Shown here piece after piece: positions 9,757 to 59,600 of a stretch of 64,000 nt of DNA. Every line of letters starts with the position of its first letter. Position 1 is the stretch's first letter. The stretch is from Scatophagus argus (lineage: Eukaryota; Chordata; Actinopteri; Scatophagidae). The stretch lies in assembly GCF_020382885.2 (NCBI RefSeq), contig NC_058496.1, positions 8,362,501 through 8,426,500 of the forward strand. The letters run 5' to 3'. The notes below the pieces were generated by a model. That model was not told where the DNA came from. It did no database searches and worked only from the letters and a program-made list of their open reading frames with translations. The position numbers and the translations under genes are program-made.

Positions 9757-12152
9757 CTAGATGTCCATTTCAAACTGTGAGTCATCACCTTAAATAAAAC
9801 ACACAAATATAAACATAAACAACACAACATAAACTGAACTCCAAATGCTTTGCTCTCTTAGGATGAATCTCTGACAGTCTCTTGTGATGATCTGTAATAT
9901 TTAAGGAAGACTAAAGGATCATTAGTAGGTAAAATATTGTTAAATAACATCTGGCAGTGACCACAGCAAAAGTTCATTGTAGTGTGGCTGATACCCAAAG
10001 AAGAAATTTTTGTGATTAAATTTACAATCCAAGAATCAACAGTTAATAAATGTATCTCCTCAAACGTGTTTCTCTCCATTATTACATACAAAGAACTGTC
10101 TTAAAATGAATATTAAGTTCTGAGGAGCTGCAACCACTCAGTCAATCCACTCAAGAATAAAAAAGAAATAATAATGATAAGAAAACACATCAGGTCTTAG
10201 CTGTTTTCAAGACCTTTAAGATGCTGGCCATCTTTGATTTTTATCAGCTATTAAAATAGGTTAAATGCTGTGTCCCCTCCAGGAGAAACACCGAAGCCAA
10301 TCAGAGCTTTGTAAACGAGGTTAAGAATGAATCAGTCATCTTCTTGTAACACAACAGGAAAAAAAGTGACAGCAAACTGCAAGCGCAGCTGAGACTGATG
10401 CAACTGTTCAGATTGTTACGAGCTGACTTACAGAGATAACAACTCTAAAATCAACAGAATTTTTGCAGCTTGCATGAAAAATGCTTCTTGCTTCTCACAA
10501 CTGCAGCTGACAGGGTGGACACATCACAAGCTACTGACTGGCTTGGGCAAAACGACAAAGCCCACCTGATGAGAAATGAGCCAACACACACACAATCTCA
10601 GGCTGCACAATAAAGTGAAATGAAAATCACTGATGACCTCTTTTTCAACTTGTGTTCAAACAACAGACTGGTTTCTATCATTCACGAAAGAGAGAAGAAC
10701 AGATGAGAAAGCGGTTTTATGATGTGATGGCTGATAGTGAAACATGACATAACTGAGGTGAAAGATTCATCAGTGCTGCAGATTTTAGCAGCTGTGTGAA
10801 TTTACATTTGAATCTAAGGCCAAATCTTTCACCCCAAATGCCATGGGAACCCTGTGATGTCTGTCCGAGGTGTGAATGTACCAGTGTTGGCGCTATCAGT
10901 TGCAGTGATGTTGTTGCTGCTGTTCAGAAGTTCTCCATTATGGGCCTTCTCACTGGTGTCACTGGTGGGAGGACTGGTCACACCTGGAATGATGGGCAGA
11001 CCCTGTGGAGGAGTCTTGGCCACCGGAGAGCTGCGACACTCCAGCAGGAACTTTCGGTCGTATATGATCCTGGTACCTTTCGTGCGAGAAGGCAGGAAAA
11101 GAGAGGTATGACCATCAGCTGTGTCAACTGTGCCCAACCATCAGTGGGAGAATCATCATAGTCGTGGAGTTGGATAGCAAGTCTGTTCTTACGCTTACGC
11201 TAAAGATGTCATATCTAGCTAACATCTGATTAGTAAAATAATTAAAATGTTCAATTAAATTCTGAATTGACAAATAAAAAAGAGACAAAAAAACACATTT
11301 TACACATAATACACCTTTAAATTGTGCCAAATGTATCAGCGTGTATTTAAATAAAAGCTTAATAAGATTAAAAAAAACAACAACTAACAAACAGAAATCT
11401 GTGCATACATACACAAACACACACAATCCACGATGGAGGTGCCAATGACACGACATCAACACAGCAAGGTGTTGCATTTACGTCTTATGTCTTATGATAA
11501 TAAACACTTAAAACGTCTTTACTGAACACTGAGAGGTTAGCAGCTCGGACCGGAAAGCACCAATCACATCTCTAGGTGTCGGTGACGTAAGGCCACCACA
11601 GGCTCCACTGGCAGCAGGGCACAGTGCAGTAGGTGTCGCTAACGTTCCCAAACCAGCCGACAACAGCCACAATGTAAACCCTGGATAATTCACAAGGAAA
11701 GTAATGATATGAGTGGCCCATGTAACACCCACATGAAGAGGATCACAAGTACTTTAATCCCTTCACAGTTACTGATCCTTAGCGCCCTCCTCCTCCCTTT
11801 TCAATCTAACACTTGCTAGCTAGCGTTAGCAGTTAGCATAAGCAGAGCTAGCAGCCATTTATGCTCAGGGGCGCCTGACAGCAACCGACCTCATGGCGTT
11901 AGCCTGAGCGTCCCGTGCATTCACTGACAACACAGCTGTTTAGTGTGGACGAGAATCAAACAAAAGCTTCGGCACAAACGCTACACGTTAATGCGATGTA
12001 TGACAACAGTTCTTACCGCCTGGGGTCGTGCTGAACAGGGTCCCTCCGGGAGTCGTGGAGTAGTCATGGGGCATGTGCGCCGAGTCGCCGATGGTAACCC
12101 CCCTGGTCGACGGGATGGCCTTGGCAGTGGTCTTCTGGTAGTCAGTGGACAT
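9757..12152 (-). CDS. eif4ebp1: Eukaryotic translation initiation factor 4E-binding protein 1 (3 exons)
   Basis: This cytoplasmic repressor binds eIF4E and blocks eIF4G recruitment; mTORC1 phosphorylation releases it. Exons on the minus strand are 12017-12152, 10882-11076 and 9757-9788. Phases agree and the product is 120 aa. Visible features are the paired STTPGG motifs (priming sites T34 and T43), the eIF4E-binding motif YDRKFLL (51-57), SP/TP sites at S62 and T67, and the C-terminal TOS motif FEMDI (116-120) on its own short exon. The N-terminal RAIP motif reads KAIP. The IPGVTSP block and the linkage to ank1 favour 4E-BP1 over 4E-BP2 or 4E-BP3. An in-frame ATG ten codons upstream (12180-12182) is an alternative start; 12152 matches the family length. 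The gene is convergent with spaw and lies downstream of ank1 in the same orientation. Confidence 0.93.
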
Positions 12153-12375
12153 CTTCTCTCGACTACAATCAACTGAAACCAACTAACTCAGCTAAACAAC
12201 ATGAAACAGGCAGAAAAGTGTCGGTTTTACAAAACAACAAAGCCACACCGCGCCTGTATCATGTGTTGCTTTGGCTCAGCAGAATGGCTACTTTCGGAAA
12301 AAAATAAATACCTCTTTTTTCATACGTGCAAATGATGAAAGGTAGTATCTAAATACATTACAACATGCACCCCCC

Positions 12376-12416
12376 CTCTCTCTCTCACACACACACACAC
12401 ATACACACACACACCA
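12376..12416. repeat. (CT)n/(CA)n microsatellite upstream of eif4ebp1
   Basis: A short CT tract runs into a CA tract about 220-260 bp upstream of the eif4ebp1 start codon, in its presumed promoter region. Confidence 0.7.
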
Positions 12417-12691
12417 AGTGTCCAGGTTCTTTGTGAAAAGGACCTGAGCACACGTTCCTGCGCTCCCACACACTCTCCACATGCACACAAGACAACACAG
12501 ACAGCAGACGAGCTGCAGAGGAAAAGCTACCGACACGGACAAAAATGAGCTCAATCCGCCCCCTACTGGCACATAACGGCAATGCAACGGCTCTAAAGAG
12601 ATCAGCACTTGCTCTCCTTTAATGATCACAAGCATATTTAATAGATCCATGTAATCATACAGATACATATTTGATGGAGTGAAAGTCTTAC

Positions 12692-12734
12692 CACATATAA
12701 ATAGACACAAGTGACTGGTGTCTATTTATATGTG
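12692..12734. repeat. Perfect 17-bp inverted repeat (hairpin)
   Basis: CACATATAAATAGACAC at 12692-12708 is followed by a 9-nt spacer and its exact reverse complement at 12718-12734. Each arm carries a TATAAATA, so the structure presents two opposed TATA-like motifs. It lies between the ank1 3' end and the eif4ebp1 promoter. It lacks the T-run of a Pol III terminator and the length of a miRNA precursor. Confidence 0.8.
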
Positions 12735-12979
12735 TGTTTTTGCAGAGTTTCAAAGAGCAGCTCTGCTTGATGCTTGATGCTCTGCTCTTGCTTGGTGGTT
12801 TGGTTTAAGCATCATAAGATGTAACAGTTTTCATAAGAGGACAAAGCCTGGGACAACTGCTCATTTTTAACACTTTAGTTTGTTCAAATCTCGGCATGAT
12901 CATTAATAGTTGGATGCATGTGGATTCATGCAAGAGTCACACAAAAGCATACACACTATACACAAAGACATTTCATTTC

Positions 12980-13288
12980 TTTATTAATTTTGTAAATGTT
13001 GAGCTGGTGTACAGAGTAAATTGTCAATAGATGTCCTCGGATTTGATTGGATTAAAAGGCTTTTACATTTATATTTTAAATTCATGTTTGACTCTCCATA
13101 ACAATTTAAAAAAAAAAACCCCAAACAAAACAGGTTAAAATACCCACAAGTTCCCTATTTATCCCCAGGTTGCAGGCATTACCCAGAACTCAACAGTCTC
13201 TTGGTAGCTACAGCTGTATGATGCTAAAAGTACATCCATAACATAACTAGAATCCCATTTGACAAGTAAGGGTGCATAGCATTCTAAG

Positions 13289-13327
<39 letters not shown>

Positions 13328-16300
13328 TCATATATTTCATATATATATAGCCTTTTATGTTAAAAACATTTTCTGTGCATGTGCGCAGTTGCATTCCTTA
13401 GTACTGAGTAATATGCTATTGCGATAATAATGTCTTCAATCCATTCTAAAGGAATATACATGTGTTCTCTAGTTTTTGCAACAGTTAATATTTTTGCATG
13501 AACTTGGTGCATGGCATCATTTTAGAAGCCCCTCAGTGCGGGTCTGAATTTTTCTGATGTAACCACTCCTCCCGCCGCTCGCACTCGGTCGGACTCCTCC
13601 GTTCACACCGAGTTCACACTGTCACCCCAAAGAAGCCTTAGAATCGGCTCAGTCTTGTATTTGCTAAGAGGGGTAGGAAACAGGGGAAGGTTGTGTTGAG
13701 GGGAAAAAAAAATGCTTGTCATCTTGAAAGACTAGCCATCACAACCACTGAGCCTTCCCAAAACTCCATTTGACTTCAAAGTGCCCCCCCCTTATTGTCT
13801 TTCCATCAGGGACACCCCACCCACCCCTCGCCATAACCCTGACATCAGCGCTGGATTTATAAGCGGCCCCTGTTTCAGAAACCAACCCGAGCATACCGTA
13901 ATTATGAGCCCTTAGAGAGCAAACCGTATGCTGTAACATAAGGGGATAATACACTATTAGACTGCTCTATAATCCTTATTGACATCTAAGTTTTTGTGGT
14001 TATTAAAAAAGATAATAAAATAGAAATAATATCTGATAAAGGAATATTTGTTAAAGTGTCCACAACCAATTTGAGGCTTCCCTCTCCTCTTACATGATTT
14101 CTATGCATGTCGTAATGAAAGTTGATGATCAACAGCAGATATCGAGTTGAAACAACAAAGTTGAATACCTTATCATCTACTAAAGTACAGAGCCAACACA
14201 GATGACTACTTTATAACAAGACTTACAGTATACCAAGACCATACATTCATCATCTCTGGCCGTGAAGCCGTACAAAACAAACACTTGTTGATGGGTGATT
14301 ATTGCAACAGTTTTTGTGACTTCCACATTTTTTCCATCATAAAGCATCCAATGTCGAACACAATGTTGAAATGAAATGATATCATGTCGGATGGCACGCT
14401 CGCTGAGGTAAATCAACTTTAAAAAACACGTGAGTTAGAGTTACACGTATACTCTGAGAGCCTCTTCTATTTGTCCGTTTGCAGTATTACTTCCTGTGAT
14501 ATTGTCACAGCGTTGTCCCAGGATCCAGGACTGAATACGTGATATTAAAATCACACACACACAAACACGCATACAGCAGGATTTCCTTCAAGGCGCATAT
14601 TAATAACGTTAAGGTTTAAAAACGATGACTGAACACACCCACATTCCCTGATGAGTAACAAAACTTTGCAGATGGGATGGCTGGTATCAAGTCATACCAA
14701 TCTTAGCGTAAAGCCTAATAGTTTCCTGGAGAGGCAAAGTGATGTGGGATCATGTACTGACATCATTTCTGAGTGCAGTGAGGAGTAGCCAAAAGCTATG
14801 ATTAATAAACCCAAAGCCTGATTCTAGGAAGAGCATGAACTATCATCCTAATATTTTCCCCATCTCTCTCTGTCGCACTCAAACACACACTCGAGCACAT
14901 GCACACAAACAATCCTTTCCTTTTCCAAGCAGTTATTGCTTCTTCTGAAGTACAGTTAAGACATTGAATAAAGGACAAAAGAAAAGGAGTGAAACAAGAG
15001 ACGCGCTTCGGGAAGGGTCAGGCTCACAGTTGCGGGTCAGTATTACAGTTTCTCATCACAGTGATAGGTGACTGACTGTCTTTTCTACTCTCTAAATAAC
15101 CGCCAAGGAGACAAACATCAAAGCTCAACATGTCCTCGACCCTCAACACGACACTTTCCTCTCTCCAGCTGACTCTTCGTCTTTTCCCACAGTCAAACCA
15201 GTGCTACATTATTACCAGCATTTCAGCTACTTTGCTCTTGTCAAGTGACATCTTCTGGTGGCGGTGAAATGGTGTTTAAGTGCACCTCATGTGTGGTGGT
15301 GGTGGTGGTGGTGGGTATAAACTGCATGATGAAGTCAATCAGACACTGCTGAAGGTGGGATCCTGCCCCCTGCTGGAAGAGGGCGGGACTGCTACATCTA
15401 CTCTGTCTGGAAGTGCAAGGGGGTGGAGGTAGGGCGATGAAGGCAAAATTGAAAGTGAAGACTGGTATTGGGATTTGGCTCGGACAGACATCTGATTAAC
15501 ACAAAACAGCACACCGGGGACGAGAAAAGGCAGAGGAGTGGGATGGTAGAGTCGATTAATCTCTTGCGATAATCTGTCACTCACCATATATCTCATTGTC
15601 ACCTTCTCCACAAGGCAAAACTCTCCAGAGGAAGGTTAGGGAGGCAGGTTTCTCTGCGGTGAACCTGCCTCCCGAAGCTCAAAAACCCACAGTGCAGTAA
15701 GTGGCTTACCGTGGGTCTTCCCCCTACAGTTTGACATGTCAAAAGCAAAAGGGCGAGAGCACATGGAAAGCACAAAGAAACAGACAACCTGACACACGAA
15801 ACATTTGAAACAGGCAGAGCGAGACGACATCTGTATGTTCTTGTACCCACGAAGATCTCAAGATATATAGAACAATATACAGGTTCAGGCCAAACGAACC
15901 AAACGAGGAAAACAGAGAGGAAATTCTTGTGTACCTGAAACAGCAGCATCAGTGGCGTCTCAGAGGGATCTTAGAACAGAAACAACACACGTAGCACAGT
16001 CACGTAGAGCATTTTAGTGCATACGATATTATGTACAACACAGATATCCTTGGGTGATACGTTGTAGCCTTACTGGACTTTGACAGCACTGGGATCAGGT
16101 TTAAAACTAGTTTGTGATGCTCTTAGCTGGAAGAATGTGACAGGGAGGAGGAAGTGGGTGAGGAGGATCCTGTTGCCTAGAGATTATGCAATTCTCAGTA
16201 TTTTACTTTCCCTTTTTTTTGTTTTTTTTCGACTGATAAACTTTCCCCTATTGGTTCAGAAAACGGGCCAGTGGTTGACCATACCCCACATTGCATGCCT

Positions 16301-16722
16301 GTCCCACACAGCAGTGTCTTATCCCCAGCCCTCCCCGTCACTTTTACCCTCCCTTGTATTCCCCTCAGTATTTGTAGTTAAAGACAGGCCATGCGGCAGC
16401 AGTCACTCATGCTGATACAGATAACAGGAAGCACGTTTTGGTTGCTAGATTTTTTTTGTTTTTTTTTGTTTTTTTTTTGTTCGTGTTTGGCTTTTGTTTT
16501 ATACGAAATCATGCTTCTTCTAGCCTAGTAGTGGATGTTTATTCTCCCCCCCACGGTTTCTTAAAAAAAAAAAAAAAAAAGGTAATAAAAACTACAAGTA
16601 ACTCCGTATCCCTCATCAGTATCCGCCGTGGTTGTCATGACGTCGGTGTCTGTTGCCCTTCATTTCTATCTGTCTGCCTTTTAATGAATGTTCCTCCTCC
16701 GGTCAGCTGCTGCTGCTGCTGG
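12980..16722 (-). other. ank1: Putative long 3' UTR of ank1
   Basis: The ank1 stop codon is at 16723-16725. Beyond it there is no further ank1-like coding sequence. The first strong minus-strand AATAAA met before eif4ebp1 is at 12980-12985, which would make a UTR of about 3.7 kb. Low-complexity tracts lie inside: (TA)n near 13291-13320, (GGT)n near 15294-15312, and A- or T-rich runs at 16448-16482 and 16561-16580. Earlier cleavage sites are possible. Confidence 0.4.
13289..13348. repeat. (TA)n microsatellite
   Basis: About 15 TA units followed by imperfect ATAT sequence. Confidence 0.85.
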
Positions 16723-54809
<38,087 letters not shown>

Positions 54810-56150
54810 GCCTGTTGGCCCTCCACTCTCTCTTCCTTACGTTTTCTGTTTCTCTCAAACACACAGCTGTCTTTTCTGTTGCCCCCTGCAAGTGCCGCAG
54901 TACCGGGCCTACAGACCCCCGTCCAACGTAAACACGAATACACACACACACGCCGAGACACGCATGCACACACACTTGAGTAAGCATGGTGGGTGGAGAG
55001 ACTGGGAAGGGTGGGGGCTGAGGGGAAGGGGGGCCCAGGGGTTTATCTCTGGAGGAATGCTGCCTGTATCTAAAGACACACATTTCACACACAGCCAAAA
55101 ACAAATGGGCACCCTACGCTCTCACCATGAGTTTCCTAACTACGTCCTGGCTCCTTTTTGGCTACTTTTCTTTTTCCTTCATTTTGTCAAACTTATTTTT
55201 TTCTAAGTGCCTCACTTGCTTTTTTGTTTTTTTTTTAGATCAAGCTCCTTTCATTTTTTTTCTCCTTCATCCCCATCTTTTTCTCACCCTTCTTCTACCC
55301 TCCATCGCACACTATGTTCTGCTCTCCACCTCATCCATCCTCACCACCTCTCAGGTTTTGTTGTACCCCAACTCTCTGTGTCACCCTAACTTTATCCCTC
55401 TTTTCTCCTGTCCTTTCTTCCCCACACGTCACGCCCATCTGTGTCTCCTGTATGTTTTGTGACAGCCAGACAATCTTTTTTCTTTTTTCTTTTTTCCACA
55501 GACCAGGCAATACCAGAATAGCATAGAGTTACTGAGGAGAATGGGTGTGTTTTTTTTTTTTTTTTCAGAGTGGGTCTGTTTCAGTCTGTGCGGTGACTTA
55601 CAGTGACAAAGCGCCTGGCGGGGGGGTCGCTGCCACCGCCCCGTGACAATGGGCCAGACACACGGGGTGGGGGTAGCACAGAGGGGCCAGCCTCTCAAAA
55701 GGCCCTGCCTCTTTTAATAAAGCGTCTGTCATTCCCTGCTTGAAAAGGCCTCCTTTTCTCTACCTCTCCCCTCCTCTCTCCTTCTCCTGGCTAAATGCTG
55801 GGAAAAGCACATCACTGCCAAAACCACGCAGAGAGATAAATGCTTGTAAGAGAGGGGAAGGAGGGGGAAATGTAGAAAGAAGGCTACGCACTTCTCAGTG
55901 CCACTGGACCGTGACCTGGGCAAAAACATCACGTGGGATTTCTCTCCTGCCCACAGTATTAAGCTTGGACAGTGATGAGCACTCCACTGCTAAAGAATGT
56001 GGGGCAGGGGGACTACAGGCACTAATGTCCATGAAGACATGACAAATTAACCTGTGGTCTTCTATGAAACGTGGTGTTCACCTCTTCCCTTCTGACACAA
56101 GCCTCCTTTGGCTCAGCCTGCAGAGAGAAACTCAACTCATTGGAGGGGGA
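54810..56150. other. Upstream flank of ank1, no gene recognised
   Basis: It contains CA-rich tracts and pyrimidine-rich stretches. A GC-rich patch near 55600-55690 includes a donor-like CACT|GTAAGT on the minus strand (about 55602-55607), which could belong to an untranslated first exon. Nothing firm can be called. Confidence 0.3.
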
Positions 56151-56154
56151 AGAA

Positions 56155-56183
56155 TGATAACTTATCATGTCCTAATTGATAAG
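56155..56183. promoter_or_regulatory. Cluster of three GATA motifs
   Basis: TGATAA (56155-56160), TTATCA (56162-56167) and TGATAAG (56177-56183) occur within 29 bp. The first two form the perfect palindrome TGATAACTTATCA. It lies about 1.35 kb upstream of the candidate ank1 first exon. GATA1 sites drive the erythroid ANK1 promoter in mammals, so an erythroid enhancer role is a reasonable inference. Confidence 0.4.
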
Positions 56184-56250
56184 ACCTTAAAATGTGGCAG
56201 AATCAAGTGAGTGATGACAGGGGTTTTCTCTGGAGGTCAAGCTCCACGGA

Positions 56251-56673
56251 CTTAAAGATCCCCTCCACTCTAAACTGCCCGATTATTCTTAATCGACTGA
56301 TTTTTGAACTTCACTGTGCAGGATGATGCATGCGCAGAGTTTAATGCTAGAAGTTTCACATTAATCTGCTAAAGTTTCTCTGGTCTCACCTTAAATCAAA
56401 ATTTAACACATGTATGTTTGAGCAGGGCTTCGTGACTTCAGCTCTAGTTTCAAAGTCAGTATTTGGTGCTCGAAATATACAATTTGAAGTGTGTGGTGAA
56501 AACTTGCAAACTTGCAGTGGATTAAAAGATTTCTTGTGTTCTGTAGTTACTTATATTTATATTCATGGACGTAGGATTTTTCAAGTAAGTTTTCTTTGTG
56601 GAAAAACCCAGAATTTATTATTAAAAGGTTTATATGTATGTCATATTTATTATGTCTGGAAGGGATCTTTAAG
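56251..56673. mobile_element. MITE-like element with short terminal inverted repeats
   Basis: CTTAAAGATCCC at 56251-56262 is mirrored by GGGATCTTTAAG at 56662-56673, and similarity continues a few bases inward (TCCA). The enclosed 423 bp has no meaningful open frame. The class is not assigned. Confidence 0.55.
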
Positions 56674-59600
56674 TTCTTTATATTTCTGATCAAAACTTAA
56701 GTGAAATTCTTTTGGCTTGTTTGTCTTTTTGCTTTCACTCATAAACTATTCGGGCGAGTGACAGTGCAGGTTGTGTGACGATGACTGACTGTCACAGTAT
56801 GTGGCTTGAGAGGTTGCAGGTCATTATAAAGCATACCCCACACTCAGGTTTTGCAACCCGGTTGATTTAGGTTTGGGACAGACGTGCCCTCTGCACCCTG
56901 TGTCGAGCCCCTCTTGTTGGCAGGATAAAGGCATACAGCTGTCCACGTGTGCTGCTTGTGGTGGTTTATTGCCCGTGTCCTGATGTCTCAGAGAACAGAG
57001 ACCAGACCAGAATCAACATACACACTGATAGTCTGCCAGCTGTCTTTCTTAAACTTGTTGCACTCTTGACCCTGTCTGGCCCTTAGTGTCACTACCTCTC
57101 ACCCACTTAACACCACACAGATGAAAAAGGTAACAGAATAGAACAAAAATAAGTTAATGAAGGATGGGAGGGTGATGTAACTTGTTATGTATGCGGACGA
57201 GGTGTGTATCTATGGACAAGGTGCTTGCAACCAAAAGAAGGAAAGAAGTGACTGTAGAAGACATACGGCGGCTTGCACAGTCGCCAGGCCAACATTATGG
57301 AGTCAAAGCCAAGCAGAACCTGAGACTGTAAGAAGAATTTTGAGAAAAGAAAAAGACACTCCCAGGACAAAAATTATTGCGTATTCGTACTATTCTATTC
57401 CCACTTGGCATAACGGCCCTCTAGTGTCAGAGTGAAGCTCTGCAGTAATGGCCTGCAGCAGCTTCAAAGAGAGAACAGGCTGGGTCGGGCTGATTACTGC
57501 AGCCCTGGCACAAAAAACTCACACTCGCACACATCAACACACACACACACACAAGACACACTTTCAACTCCTTATCCGGTGCTTCAGCTCTGAGCTGACA
57601 GAGGAGCAGTTTACGCATTAAGAGCAGCCGGTGTTAAAACCGCCTTTACTTTGCAGACAGATTACATATCACATGTCAGAGCACACACTCTGCCGCATTA
57701 TATACATATTATCACACATACAGGACATAAAACACCTCAGCAAACACACATGTGCCTCAGCGTGACAAAGCCAGTCTGACCTGTGGAAGACAAAAACAGG
57801 GAGTTAGAAATACTTCAATGAGGGAGGAGAGCAGAAAAGATGAAGGCAATAGAGGAGAATGACAGCAGTAATATGTCAGCGCGGGGCCAGGGCTCCCATT
57901 AATCTTCATAAGTGGCGGGTAGTGATGGGGAAATACAGAGTGAAGATGTGCAGAAAGAGCCGCGGACAGAATCTGTCCCCACAACCCTCCACGTCTCCCA
58001 GTCGCAGTATATACGCAGTATCTGGGTGCTTGCTGAGAACACACACTCCATTATTTAAAACAAAGGCTCTAAACCATCAGTCACAACCGGGCTTGAGTCA
58101 GCATCAGACAAGATTCGAGCAGCTAGACCGTAATTAGATCAGTCTGGTTAACAGAAGCTGAGCTGAAGTGGTCTGAAGTTTTCAGACAAATTCAGATCTA
58201 ATGTATTGTTCTGAAATTACTAGATATAAACTCTATCTGCCACTGTTGACATGACCTTTTTAAACTGGGACTTAATGCAATTCTATTAAAAGTCCCACAA
58301 GAACAAAAAAAGTACTCTGTCCGTCGAGAAAGAAGCACAGCAACATTTTGTATGCACACATTTATCCTCAAAAAGCTCATCTATGTTTTCATGTCTGTGA
58401 AGTTTCTTGCATGTCAGGGATTCTCCAGCAATGTTGAAAACATTTTCTAAAATGCAATAATGGTAGCACTTCTTACTCGGCATTTGCTTTACAGTGAATT
58501 ATTGAGAAAATCCCATGTCAGATGAGAAATTAAAGGAGAATCCTGACACCTGTGCCACACCAGAAAGAAACCACTTCTGTGTGAATCTAAGGGACAAAAT
58601 CCATCTTTGTGGTTGGTTTTAAAAAGGACAAACATCAAAGATGAGCAAATCTGATTCTTGGGGCTGATATTCATACTTGAATGTTTCTGTTTTTTTTCTT
58701 TTTTAAAAGTCAGACAAATAATCAGTCAATATTCAGGATATTGACAAGGACATTTTACAGCAGAAAAATAAACTTATCGCTGAAACATCGCTGAAAATAA
58801 AAGTTACAACTGTGAATAGCAAAGTTTACAGTAATGCAGACTATAAAACGTACAAAAAATGTAAAAAAAAACAAAACAAAAAACTGCAAACTGCAAGATG
58901 AACTGATGATTCCGTTCAACTTTAGTACTGAACTAGAACACAAACATTAAAGCAACATGTTAAGCCAGCAAGCCTCTATTTTGACCATTAAACGAAAATA
59001 TCATTGATTATCTTCATGTGTTAATAATTATTATTCTTCATTTACCAGAACTTGTTTCTGTGAATGTGATACAAGCTGCAAAAGAGCTTTTTCATCTAGA
59101 GAATGCGATTCAATTAAAAGGCAGTTCTGCTACTGTACTGCATTTCTGGTTACTTATCAGTCCACATGGATGACAACAGAGATAAGCTTAAATCAGCAAT
59201 GGCTGCTGCTTTGGTTGGACTCCACCACTGATACCTCAGAATTACCAAACAAGGCACAAACTTGGTAGATGACCCTCTATGGCACCCTGTGGGTCCTTCA
59301 GCATTACAGCATTACGTTCTCAGTGAACTAGGTCTTAAATCTATGTATCAGATTACAGTGTGCTATCATTTGATACGGGCACAGCGGCCTTTCCAAACAT
59401 TCGTTTCAGCTTGTCTCTTTAACACTGCAGCCTCATTTCTCACAATAATAGGTGGAAGCTGTGAGGAAACGGGCTGGGAATAAAAGGGATGAAAGAAGAG
59501 ATAGATGGAACGAGTAAGAGGTACAAGGCACAGCTAAAAGAAGGGCGGGTTTCTCGAGCCATAATAAATAAATGAGCCTGGGGAGGTTCATTTTATGGAT

